Assembly: GCF_000718305.1 (NCBI RefSeq)
Contig: NZ_JOFQ01000001.1
Coordinates: forward strand, 124,001 to 188,000
Length of the DNA stretch: 64,000 nt
Reading direction: 5' to 3'
From: Streptomyces niger
GTDB taxonomy: Bacteria > Actinomycetota > Actinomycetes > Streptomycetales > Streptomycetaceae
A model generated the notes under the pieces. That model searched no databases, was not told the DNA's origin, and saw nothing but the letters and a program-made list of their open reading frames with translations. The stretch's first letter is position 1, and each line of letters starts with the position of its first letter. Of the stretch, positions 8,671-16,659 are shown one piece after another. Both the position numbers and the translations under genes were made by a program.

Positions 8671-9972
8671 TCAGTTCTCGGTCTCGCCGTGGCGTTGCCA
8701 CGGGCGGACCAGGGTGAGCAGGCAGAGGGCCGCTGCGACCAGGGCGATCAGCATGATGAGGGCCATCGGGGCGGAGCTGCCCTCGCCGAAGGCGCCCACC
8801 AGGGGTGATGCGGCCGCGCCGAAGAGGAACTGGAGGCCGCCGAGGAGGGCGGAGGCCGCGCCGGGGGTCGCGCGTCCGAGGGTCTGGCCGAGGCTCATCG
8901 TCGCGGGGAAGGTCACGCCGATGCCGCCCAGCGTCAGGAAGAGGCAGATCCAGGTGCCGGCCAGCGTGGAGCCGATCGTGGCCAGCAGGAGGACCTGTAC
9001 CAGCGCGCCCAGTCCGGCGACGCAGACGCCGGCGGTGAGCAGTGTGTTCAAGGGGACGTGGTGGCGGGCCAGCTTCCCGAAGACCGCACCGGCGATCAGC
9101 ATGGCGATGGCGTTGCAGGCGAAGATCAGCGAGTAGACGGTGGCGGAGACGCCGTAGAGGTTCTCGAAGACGAAGCTCGACCCGCTGATGTAGGCGAACA
9201 GTGCCGCCGCACTGAAGCCGAGGACGAGCACGTACCCCATGAAGGCACGGTCGCCCAGCAGCGTGCCCATCGCGCGGAAGGTGCCGCCGATGCCGCCGCT
9301 GTGGCGGCGCTCGGGCGGCAGCGACTCCGGCACCTCGGCCACCACGGAGAGCAGCAGGAGCGCGCCGATGACGGCCAGGACGACGAAGACGGCGCGCCAG
9401 GTGGAGACGGACAGGATGGCGCCGCCGACGACGGGCGCCGCGACGGGTGCGACGCCGAGGATCTGGGACAGCAGGGCGAAGTAGCGCGGGATGTCGGGGC
9501 CGTGGAAGCGGTCGGTGAGGACCGCGCGGGCCAGCACCATGCCCGCGGCTCCGCATACGCCTTGCAGGAACCGGGCCGTGGTCAGCACCTCGACGTTCGG
9601 CGCGACGGCGCAGGCCAGGGAGAGCACGGTGAAGCCGATGCCGCCCCATATCAGCAGTCCGCGCCGCCCCAGGCCGTCGCTGATCGGGCCCACCAGTACC
9701 TGCCCGACGACGAGGCCGGCCAGGAACGCGGTCATGGTGAGCTGGACGGCGGAGCTGCTCGCGTGCAGGGTCTCGCCCATGGCGGGGAAGCCCGGTACGT
9801 ACATGTCGGTGGCGAGCGGGGCGATGCCGGTCAGCGCGCCGAGGACCGCGATCAGTGCGCCCGTGCGCTTGCGCGGCTGGCCCGCGGCGTCGGGCGCCTG
9901 GGCGGTTGCCGCGACAGCACCCGCGTCGGTGGCGTGCGGGGACTCGCTGGAAGTATGAGGCGGAGATACCAT
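8671..9972 (-). CDS. MFS multidrug efflux transporter, Bcr/CflA family
   Basis: 433 residues from ATG 9972, with about twelve membrane segments. After a 35-residue polar N-terminus the first helix reads ALTGIAPLATDMYVPGFP, the hallmark of the Bcr/CflA drug-resistance subfamily. The MFS motif GPISDGLGRRG follows helix 2 and a LQGVCGAAGMVLARA helix matches motif C of drug:proton antiporters. It is an inner-membrane proton-coupled exporter, probably of drugs or toxic metabolites. The gene is divergent from a MarR regulator with only 45 bp between starts, so MarR repression relieved by the exported compound is the expected control. Confidence 0.88.
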   Translation of the reverse strand: MVSPPHTSSESPHATDAGAVAATAQAPDAAGQPRKRTGALIAVLGALTGIAPLATDMYVPGFPAMGETLHASSSAVQLTMTAFLAGLVVGQVLVGPISDGLGRRGLLIWGGIGFTVLSLACAVAPNVEVLTTARFLQGVCGAAGMVLARAVLTDRFHGPDIPRYFALLSQILGVAPVAAPVVGGAILSVSTWRAVFVVLAVIGALLLLSVVAEVPESLPPERRHSGGIGGTFRAMGTLLGDRAFMGYVLVLGFSAAALFAYISGSSFVFENLYGVSATVYSLIFACNAIAMLIAGAVFGKLARHHVPLNTLLTAGVCVAGLGALVQVLLLATIGSTLAGTWICLFLTLGGIGVTFPATMSLGQTLGRATPGAASALLGGLQFLFGAAASPLVGAFGEGSSAPMALIMLIALVAAALCLLTLVRPWQRHGETEN

Positions 9973-10017
9973 CCGCAAAAGGTAACCAATAGTTCACCGG
10001 TTTACAAAGGAGCGTCC
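9973..10017. promoter_or_regulatory. Shared promoter/operator gap of the MFS and marR genes
   Basis: Only 45 bp separate the two divergent starts, and the stretch is AT-rich for this genome (9977-10010). A MarR dimer bound here would cover both promoters. I see only an imperfect dyad, GGTAACC against GGTTTAC, so no operator is called. AAAGGAG at 10006-10012 is the ribosome-binding site of marR. Confidence 0.5.
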
Positions 10018-10563
10018 GTGACCCTCCCCCCGCATGCCGTGCGCGAGCAGTGGGCCGTCCACAACCCCGGTCTGGACACCTCGCCCATGGAGGTGGTGGC
10101 CCTGGCCAAGCGCATCATCGCCCTCTTCGACCAGGCGGTCGAGCCGCTGTACGACGGCGCTCCGCTGACCGCGCCCGAGCTGGACGTGCTGGTGCCGCTG
10201 CGGTACGCCGACGAACCGTCGATCGCCCGCCGCCTGGCCGCCAACATGGGCGTCTCACGGGCAGGCATGAGCAAGGCACTGGCCAAGCTGGAGAAGCGCG
10301 GCTTCATCGAGCGCGTACCCAATCCGGCCGACCGCCGGGCCGCCCTCGTCACCGTCACCCCGGCCGGTGAAGAAGCCATCGACGCGCTCTTCCCGCGCCA
10401 GCTCGCCGTCGAGGCCGAGCTGCTCGCCGGGCTGGGCGAGGACCGGGACCGGGTCGTGACCGCGATGAGCCGGCTCGCCGAGGTCATGGAGCGCCGCATG
10501 GCCGAGGGCTCCCCCGCCGTACCGGGCGGCACGCGGACCGCGCCCGTCGCACCGACCGCATGA
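10018..10563 (+). CDS. MarR-family transcriptional regulator
   Basis: 181 residues from GTG 10018, preceded by AAAGGAG at five bases. The winged HTH spans about 45-115: ELDVLVPLRYADEPSIARRLA, then the recognition helix SRAGMSKALAKLEKRGFIERV and the wing NPADRRAALVTVTPAG, which is a textbook MarR pattern. The tail after the domain is short and Pro/Thr-rich. It is divergent from a Bcr/CflA efflux gene, so it most likely represses that gene and itself, releasing DNA when a small ligand binds. The ligand is unknown. Confidence 0.88.
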   Translation: MTLPPHAVREQWAVHNPGLDTSPMEVVALAKRIIALFDQAVEPLYDGAPLTAPELDVLVPLRYADEPSIARRLAANMGVSRAGMSKALAKLEKRGFIERVPNPADRRAALVTVTPAGEEAIDALFPRQLAVEAELLAGLGEDRDRVVTAMSRLAEVMERRMAEGSPAVPGGTRTAPVAPTA

Positions 10564-10593
10564 ACCGCCCCGTGCTCCACTAGCCTCGGCTCC

Positions 10594-11343
10594 ATGCGGC
10601 ACGGCGACGAGGAAGCCGGCACGGACGGACGGCCGCGGGTCGGGGTGGTGGCCTCGTTCGACTTCACCCGGCAGGCGGAGCTGTTGCGGTGGATGCCGGA
10701 CGAGGTGACGTGCGCGCTGGCCTTCACGCGGCCGGTGCCGTACGAGGACAACTGGCAACTGGTGTCCCGGCTCGGCCGGCCGGCAGTGCTCGCGGAGCCG
10801 CTGCGGGAGTTGCGGAGCTCCGCCGACGGCATGCCGGAGGCCGTGGCGTACCTCTGCACGGCCTGCAGTTTTGTGGGCGGCGTGGCCGGCGAGGCGGCAC
10901 TGCGGGCGGCGATGACGGAGCACGGGGTGCCGCACGCCCTGACGACGAGCGGCGCCGCCGTCGCCGCGCTGCGGGCGGTCGGCGCCCGCCGGGTCGCCGT
11001 GGTGCATCCGTACCAGGCGCCCGTGGACCGCGCGCTGGCCCGCTATCTCGAAGCGTCCGGGTGCGAGGTGGCCGGCCTGACCGCGTTGGGTTTGGAGTCG
11101 GTCGACGAGGTGTACGGCGTGCGGGCCGAGCGGGTCGAGCAGGCCGTGGCCGCCGGCGACCGGCCGGGAGCCGACGCGGTGTTCGTGAGTTGTACCGCGC
11201 TGCCGACGTACGACGTGCTCCCGGCGCTGGAGAGGCGGCTCGGCAAGCCCGTGATCAGCGCGAACCAGGCGACGGTGTGGGCGCTGTCGCGTGCTGTCGG
11301 GATGCGGGCGCGCGGTCCGGGGCAGCGGCTGCCGGCGCACTGA
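10594..11343 (+). CDS. Asp/Glu racemase superfamily protein, maleate isomerase/arylmalonate decarboxylase type
   Basis: 249 residues from ATG 10594. The two-domain racemase fold is suggested by an N-terminal cysteine motif (YLCTACSFVGG, about residue 90), a central TSGAAVAALRAVGARRVAVVHPYQ segment, and the second cysteine motif in VFVSCTALPTYDV (about 195). Paired cysteines at these places are used by Asp/Glu racemases, maleate cis-trans isomerases and arylmalonate decarboxylases; the CTALPT form fits the latter two. The reaction is probably isomerisation or decarboxylation of a dicarboxylic acid. It lies 30 bp after marR and may be co-transcribed, although no functional link is obvious. Confidence 0.75.
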   Translation: MRHGDEEAGTDGRPRVGVVASFDFTRQAELLRWMPDEVTCALAFTRPVPYEDNWQLVSRLGRPAVLAEPLRELRSSADGMPEAVAYLCTACSFVGGVAGEAALRAAMTEHGVPHALTTSGAAVAALRAVGARRVAVVHPYQAPVDRALARYLEASGCEVAGLTALGLESVDEVYGVRAERVEQAVAAGDRPGADAVFVSCTALPTYDVLPALERRLGKPVISANQATVWALSRAVGMRARGPGQRLPAH

Positions 11344-11393
11344 CGACTGTCCGAGGCCGAGAACCGCACGAACCGCGTGAACAGCGCGAATAC

Positions 11394-11448
11394 CGCTCTG
11401 CCCCCGCTCTGCCCCCGCTCTGCCCCCGCTCTGCCCGCGCTCTGTCTC
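11394..11448 (+). repeat. 11-bp tandem repeat, five copies
   Basis: The unit CGCTCTGCCCC occurs at 11394, 11405 and 11416 without change, at 11427 with one substitution, and at 11438 in degenerate form. It lies between the racemase-like gene and the GH2 gene, outside any coding frame I trust. Such tracts are variable in copy number in Streptomyces. No function is evident. Confidence 0.8.
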
Positions 11449-11497
11449 CGCCCCGCCTGCTCTCTGCCTCCGCCCCGCTTCCGCTCTCCTGCTGCTA

Positions 11498-11535
11498 GTT
11501 GAGAACTTTTGTTTTGTTCATTGACATATCTCAAC
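11498..11535 (+). promoter_or_regulatory. Inverted repeat and AT-rich promoter region before the GH2 gene
   Basis: GTTGAGA at 11498-11504 is mirrored exactly by TCTCAAC at 11529-11535, with 24 bases between. The spacer is the most AT-rich stretch within a few kilobases and contains TTGACA at 11521-11526, a candidate -35 element. The arrangement suggests an operator enclosing the promoter of the galactosidase-like gene at 11600. No regulator gene adjoins it. Confidence 0.45.
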
Positions 11536-11599
11536 AGGAGTCGACAGACTCAGCGCGTTCGGCTGCCTCGTCACCCTCACGGATCACCGGAAGGCACAC

Positions 11600-14500
11600 A
11601 TGGCCATCTCACGACGCGCGGTTCTGGGCGGAGCCGGCGCCTCCCTCGGCGGAGTCCTCGGCGCACAACTGGCGATGGGCGCCGCGGCCTCGGCGGCCGG
11701 GCGGGCGGCGCCGGTGGCGGACGAGGCGCCGGGTGCACGACGGGAGACCGACCTCCGCCACGGGTGGCGGTTCGCGCTCGTCAACACCACGGGGGCGGAG
11801 GCGCCTCGGCCCGCGGACGACGATCCGGCCTGGCGCGAGGTGGACGTGCCGCACGACTGGAGCATCGGCCTGGACCCCGTCAAGGACGAGCGCACCACCG
11901 CCGGCTCCGGCTACCTCCCCGGCGGGCTCGGCTGGTACACCAAGACCTTCCCCCTGCCCGCGAATACCGCGGGGAAGCGCATCTCCGTCGAGTTCGACGG
12001 CGTCTACATGGACGCGCAGGTGCACTTCAACGGGAAGCCGGTGGCCACCCACCCGTACGGCTACACCGGGTTCGCCGTGGACCTCACCGACCTGGCGCAC
12101 ACCGACGGCCGGACGGCGAACACCCTCTCCGTACGCGCACGCAATCAGGTGCCCAGCAGCCGCTGGTACTCCGGCAGCGGCATCCACCGGGACGTCCGGC
12201 TGGTCGTCACCGACCCGGTGCACATCGTCCGGCACGGCGTCACGGTCACCACGCCGGACCTGGCGCGGAAGGCCGCGGCGGGCCACGCCGCCGTGCACGT
12301 GGCGGTGGCCGCCGTCAGCGCGGTACGGAAGTCCGTACGGGCGGAGGTCACGGCGACGGTACGGGACGCGGACGGACGACGGATCGCGTCGGGGGCAACG
12401 CCCGCGACGCTGGGCGGCGACCCGGCGACGGTCTCGCTCGACCTGCGGATCGACAGGCCCCGGCTCTGGTCGGTGCGGCGGCCCTACCTCTACACGGTCG
12501 ACATCCGGGTCACCGTCGACGGCCGGACCGTGGACGAGACGAGCACGCCGTTCGGGCTGCGGTGGACCGCCTTGGACCCCGACCACGGCTTCATGCTCAA
12601 CGGGGAGCGGATGAAGCTGCAGGGCGTCAACCTCCACCACGACCTGGGGGCGCTGGGCGCCGCCTTCCACCCCGCCGCGGCCCGCCGGCAGCTGGAGATC
12701 ATGCGGGAGATGGGCGTCAACGCGCTGCGCACCTCGCACAATCCGCCGGCGCCCCAGGTGGTCTCGCTCTGCGACGAGCTGGGCATTCTGCTGCTGGTCG
12801 AGGCGTTCGACTGCTGGCGCACGCCGAAGAACCCGTACGACTACGGCCGGTTCTTCGACGAGCACAGCGACGCCGACATCAAGGAAATGGTGCACGCGGC
12901 CAAGAACTCGCCCGCCGTGGTGATGTGGTCGATCGGCAACGAGATCCCGGACAGCACCGCCGAGGCCGGGGTGGGCATGGCCGAGCGGCTGATCGAGGCC
13001 GTGCGGTCGGTCGACCCGACGAGGCCGGTGGTGATCGGCTCGGACAAGTACCGCGGTGTGCCGAAGGACGGTTCGCCACAGGACCGCATCCTGCGCATGC
13101 TCGACGGCGTCGGGCTCAACTACAACTCGGCCGCCTCCGTCGACGCACTGCACGCCAAGTACCCCGACACCTTCTTCTTCGAGTCCGAGAGCTCGTCGAG
13201 CACCTCGACCCGTGGCGTGTACGAGAGCCCCGGACAGCTCAACACCGGTGAGAACTACACGCCCGGGCGCCGCGGCGCCTCGTCCTACGACAACAACCTG
13301 GAGTCGTGGACGATGAGCGGCGAGTACGCCCTGAAGAAGGACCGCGACCGGGAGTGGTTCGGCGGCCAGTTCCTGTGGACCGGCATCGACTACATCGGTG
13401 AGCCGACACCGTACGACGACGTCTTCCCGGTGAAGTCCTCGTTCTTCGGCGCCGTCGACACCGCGGGCTTCCCCAAGGACCAGTTCTCGCTGTTCCGCAG
13501 CCAGTGGAGCACCACGCCGATGGTGCACCTGGTGCCCATGGACTGGACGGACCACCGCCCCAAGGACGTGGTGACGGTGTGGGCGTACACCAACGCCGAC
13601 AGTGTGGAACTGTTCCTCAACGGCCGGTCGGTGGGGGCCCGCCGCTTCGACCGCAAGAAGACGGCGGACGGGCGGGCGTACCTGGAGACGACCGAGGCCA
13701 CCGGCGACGACAAGACCGTCACCACGGGCCCGTACCCGGGCAGCTACACCAGCCCCAACGGGAGCGCCGGCCGGCTCCACCTCACCTGGCAGGTGCCCTT
13801 CGAGCCGGGCAAGCTCGTCGCCGTGGCGCGGCGGAACGGGCGGGAGGTCGCCCGCGACACGCTGCGCACGGCGGGCGAGGCCGCGGCGGTGCGGCTGACG
13901 CCGGACCGGAAGGAGGTGGCAGCCGACGGCAGTGCGCTGCTCTTCGTCACCGCGGAGGTGACCGACTCCCGGGGCGTCCTCGTGCCCGGCGCCGACCACG
14001 CCCTGACCTTCCGGGTGACCGGCGGCCACCTGCTCGGCCTCGACAACGGGCAGCAGGAGAGCGCCGAGAACTACCACGCGCCCGTGCGCGCCGCCTTCCA
14101 CGGCAAGGCCCTCGCGATCGTACGGCCGACCGGGGGCGCCTCGGCGGTCACGGTCACCGCACGGGCCGCAGGCCTGCACTCCGGTGAGGCGCGGATCGCC
14201 GTCACGGGCGGCCGATCGGGCGCCTCCGGGGCCGTGGCGCCGACAGCGGCAGCGGTGCCGGGCGGGCAGGAGACCGCCACCGGCGGCACGTCCGCGGACG
14301 CGAGCTTCTCCGGGGCGCCGGACACCGTGCCGGCCCGGATGCTCGACGGCGACCCGGACACCGGCTGGTCGAACCACTACCGCATGGCGGCGACCGGTCT
14401 GCTGCCCGCCGTCAGCGCGGCGCGGGCCGCGGACCGGGTATCGGTGACCTGGTCGCGCCGCCGCCGGGTCGCGGGTGTCGAGGCGTCGTTCACGACGGAC

Positions 14501-14773
14501 GACGCCACGTACGCACTGCCCGCTGCGATCGCCGTCAGCTACTGGGACGGCAGGGAGTACGTGCCGGCGGACCGCGTGCGCATCGAGTGGGCGGACGCCT
14601 CGGACTCCCCCACCCGCGTCACCTTCGATGCGGTGCGTACGACGCGGATCAGACTGGACCTGACGAGCCGTCACCCCGGCCAGGAGAACGGGTCCCTCCG
14701 TATCGTCCGGCTCGCCGCCACCGACGCGCTCCAGCCGGTGCGCCGCGTCCCGCGGTCCCGTCCCTCCCGGTAG
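11600..14773 (+). CDS. Secreted GH2 beta-galactosidase-like enzyme with C-terminal F5/8-type domain
   Basis: 1057 residues from ATG 11600. A Tat signal is evident (SRRAVLGGAGAS, cleavage near ASA). The order is GH2 sugar-binding domain (about 55-200), immunoglobulin-like domain (215-325), TIM barrel (330-620), an all-beta region of the DUF4982/Ig-like type (640-880), and a discoidin-like carbohydrate-binding domain (890-1045). The acid/base is E448 in WSIGNEIPD; the nucleophile is probably E530 in SESSSSTSTRG, by analogy with SETSS motifs of GH2 galactosidases. It should hydrolyse beta-galactosides or related glycans outside the cell. The 3' end overlaps the convergent LysR gene by 103 bp. 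Galactosidase rather than glucuronidase activity is an inference. Confidence 0.85.
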   Translation: MAISRRAVLGGAGASLGGVLGAQLAMGAAASAAGRAAPVADEAPGARRETDLRHGWRFALVNTTGAEAPRPADDDPAWREVDVPHDWSIGLDPVKDERTTAGSGYLPGGLGWYTKTFPLPANTAGKRISVEFDGVYMDAQVHFNGKPVATHPYGYTGFAVDLTDLAHTDGRTANTLSVRARNQVPSSRWYSGSGIHRDVRLVVTDPVHIVRHGVTVTTPDLARKAAAGHAAVHVAVAAVSAVRKSVRAEVTATVRDADGRRIASGATPATLGGDPATVSLDLRIDRPRLWSVRRPYLYTVDIRVTVDGRTVDETSTPFGLRWTALDPDHGFMLNGERMKLQGVNLHHDLGALGAAFHPAAARRQLEIMREMGVNALRTSHNPPAPQVVSLCDELGILLLVEAFDCWRTPKNPYDYGRFFDEHSDADIKEMVHAAKNSPAVVMWSIGNEIPDSTAEAGVGMAERLIEAVRSVDPTRPVVIGSDKYRGVPKDGSPQDRILRMLDGVGLNYNSAASVDALHAKYPDTFFFESESSSSTSTRGVYESPGQLNTGENYTPGRRGASSYDNNLESWTMSGEYALKKDRDREWFGGQFLWTGIDYIGEPTPYDDVFPVKSSFFGAVDTAGFPKDQFSLFRSQWSTTPMVHLVPMDWTDHRPKDVVTVWAYTNADSVELFLNGRSVGARRFDRKKTADGRAYLETTEATGDDKTVTTGPYPGSYTSPNGSAGRLHLTWQVPFEPGKLVAVARRNGREVARDTLRTAGEAAAVRLTPDRKEVAADGSALLFVTAEVTDSRGVLVPGADHALTFRVTGGHLLGLDNGQQESAENYHAPVRAAFHGKALAIVRPTGGASAVTVTARAAGLHSGEARIAVTGGRSGASGAVAPTAAAVPGGQETATGGTSADASFSGAPDTVPARMLDGDPDTGWSNHYRMAATGLLPAVSAARAADRVSVTWSRRRRVAGVEASFTTDDATYALPAAIAVSYWDGREYVPADRVRIEWADASDSPTRVTFDAVRTTRIRLDLTSRHPGQENGSLRIVRLAATDALQPVRRVPRSRPSR

Positions 14774-15606
14774 AGGTCCGCCAGCAGGGCGACCGCGGCG
14801 TGTGTCGCCGGGTGGGGGTCGTGGCGCCGCCATATGAGGTGGACCGTGACGGGCGGGGCGTGCCGCAGCAGGCGGAAGACGACGCCATCGCGGCGGTACT
14901 GGCCGGCCGTGCTCTCGGGGGTGATGCCGATGCCGCGTCCGGCGGCGATCGCCGCGAGCCAGTCGTCGACGTCCCGGGTGTGCTCGATGACGGGACGGCC
15001 GCCCTCCGGCCACAGCTCGGCGGTGGTGGTGCCGGTGCGCCGGTCGGCGAGCACGGTGCGGGTGGCGGCGTCGGCCAGCGGGATGGCGCGGCGGGTGGCC
15101 CACGGGTCGTCCGCCGCCAGTGCGCAGTAGCGCCGCTCCTCGCCGACGGCGGCGCTCGCGAAGCGGTCGGCGTCGAACGGTTTGCGCACGACCGCCAGGT
15201 CGCACAGCCCCTCGGCCAGTCCGCCGGTGGGCGAATTGGTGCGGATCAGGTGCAGTTCGATGTCGGGGTGCAGGGCGGCCCAGCGCCGCTGGTACGCGGT
15301 GGTGTGCCGGCCCATCGCCGACCACGCGTGGCCGATGCGGAGCCGGGTGTGGCCGGTGGTGGCCTCGCGCAGCAGGTTGTCGGCGTCGGCGAGCAGCTGG
15401 CGCGCGCGGGCCAGCACCTGCACACCGGCGGTGGTGGGGGTGACGTTCCGGCTGGTGCGGTGGAGCAGCCGCACCCCGAGGACGCCTTCGAGCGCGCCGA
15501 GGGTGCGGGACACGGCGGCCTGGGAGATGCCGAGCTCGATGGCGGCGTCGGTGAAGCTCCCGGCGTCGACGATGGCCACCAGGCACCGCAGGTGGCGCAG
15601 TTCCAT
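14671..15606 (-). CDS. LysR-family regulator, divergent from an EamA exporter
   Basis: 311 residues from the ATG at 15606. A second in-frame ATG at 15612 is only two bases from GGAG, whereas 15606 has proper spacing. The N-terminal winged HTH reads LRHLRCLVAIVDAGSFTDAA, then GISQAAVSRTLGALEGVLGVRLLHR, as in all LysR proteins. The effector domain covers about 90-295. The last 35 residues, after DLYREGR, are Arg/Ser-rich and overlap the 3' end of the GH2 gene, so the original stop may have been lost. It is divergent from an EamA transporter, with a T-N11-A box between, so it most likely activates that exporter in response to its substrate. Confidence 0.85.
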   Translation of the reverse strand: MELRHLRCLVAIVDAGSFTDAAIELGISQAAVSRTLGALEGVLGVRLLHRTSRNVTPTTAGVQVLARARQLLADADNLLREATTGHTRLRIGHAWSAMGRHTTAYQRRWAALHPDIELHLIRTNSPTGGLAEGLCDLAVVRKPFDADRFASAAVGEERRYCALAADDPWATRRAIPLADAATRTVLADRRTGTTTAELWPEGGRPVIEHTRDVDDWLAAIAAGRGIGITPESTAGQYRRDGVVFRLLRHAPPVTVHLIWRRHDPHPATHAAVALLADLYREGRDRGTRRTGWSASVAASRTIRRDPFSWPG

Positions 15607-15636
15607 ATCCATGACTCCAGCGTATGGATAAGACCT

Positions 15637-15657
15637 CGCATGCATTTTGCGTATGCG
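15637..15657 (+). promoter_or_regulatory. LysR-type T-N11-A operator
   Basis: CGCAT at 15637-15641 and ATGCG at 15653-15657 form an exact inverted repeat around 11 bases, the classical LysR box with T and A at the inner edges. It lies 31 bp upstream of the lysR start and 25 bp before the ATG of the exporter, inside the only AT-rich part of the gap. Confidence 0.65.
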
Positions 15658-15681
15658 GGAGGGCGGCGCATCCTGCCGTGC

Positions 15682-16590
15682 ATGACGCTCAGCCACAGTG
15701 GAGAGGACGTGTCCCGCGCCGCCGCCGGGAGCCCCGCAGCGCCGTCCCCGACCGGGCCTGACCGCCTGGTGGGAGCGGCGCTGATGACCGGCAGCGGACT
15801 GGCCAACCAGGTCGGCGCCGCGACCGCGGCGCTCGCCTTCCCCGTCATCGGCCCGGCCGGCGTGGTCGCCGTGCGGCAGTGGGTGGCCGGTGTCCTGCTG
15901 CTCGCGGTGGGCCGGCCGAAGCTGCGGGCCTTCACCTGGCGGCAGTGGTGGCCGGTGCTCTGCCTGGCGGTGGCCTTCGCCACCATGAACCTGTCCCTCT
16001 ACACCGCGATCGACCGGATCGGGCTGGGGCTGGCGGTGACGCTGGAGTTCTGCGGCCCGCTGGCGGTGGCGCTGTCCGGGTCCCGCCGGCTGACCGACGG
16101 CCTGTGCGCCCTCGCCGCGGGGGCCGCGGTGGTCGCGCTGACCCGCCCCCGGCCGAGTACGGACTACGCCGGCATCGTGCTCGGCCTGCTCGCGGCCGCG
16201 TGCTGGGCCTCCTACATCCTGCTCAACCGGACGGTCGGCGCCCGGCTGCCGGGTACGGAGGGGTCGGCGGCGGCAGCGGGCGTGTCGGCCCTGCTGTACG
16301 TGCCGGTCGGCATCGCCGTGCTGGCGCACCGGCCGCCCGCGGCCGGTGCGGTGGCGTACGCGGCGGCGGCCGGGGTGCTGTCCTCGGCCGTGCCGATGCT
16401 GGCGGACCTGTTCTCGCTGCGCCGGGTGACGGCCCGGTTCTTCGGGATCTTCATGAGCGTCAATCCGGTGCTGGCCGCGCTGGTGGGCTGGGTCGTGCTC
16501 GGCCAGGCCCTGCACTGGATCGACTGGCTGACGATCGGCGCGATCGTGGCGGCGAACGGGGTCGGCGTGCTGACGTCCTCCCGGCCGTGA
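15682..16590 (+). CDS. EamA-family exporter, RhtA-like
   Basis: 302 residues from ATG 15682; an in-frame GTG at 15709, close behind GGAGAGG, is an alternative start. Ten membrane segments form two EamA repeats: GAALMTGSGLANQVGAATA opens the first and YAGIVLGLLAAACWASYILL the second, and the last helices end in WLTIGAIVAANGVGVLT. The pattern matches RhtA-type threonine/homoserine exporters and related amino acid efflux proteins. It is divergent from a LysR gene and converges with the diaminopropionate operon. It could therefore export a product or excess amino acid from that pathway, but its own LysR control suggests independence. Confidence 0.82.
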   Translation: MTLSHSGEDVSRAAAGSPAAPSPTGPDRLVGAALMTGSGLANQVGAATAALAFPVIGPAGVVAVRQWVAGVLLLAVGRPKLRAFTWRQWWPVLCLAVAFATMNLSLYTAIDRIGLGLAVTLEFCGPLAVALSGSRRLTDGLCALAAGAAVVALTRPRPSTDYAGIVLGLLAAACWASYILLNRTVGARLPGTEGSAAAAGVSALLYVPVGIAVLAHRPPAAGAVAYAAAAGVLSSAVPMLADLFSLRRVTARFFGIFMSVNPVLAALVGWVVLGQALHWIDWLTIGAIVAANGVGVLTSSRP

Positions 16591-16659
16591 ACGCGGTCAC
16601 CGGCCCCCTCGCGGCAGCGGGGCCGGTGCACGCGGTGTCAGCGCCTCATGGCGCGGCCG

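Noticed and set aside
11609..15586. Very long open frame on the minus strand opposite the GH2 gene
   Set aside because: It is the mirror of GC-biased codons; the protein is His/Arg/Gly-rich without domains, while the plus-strand frame has a complete GH2 enzyme.
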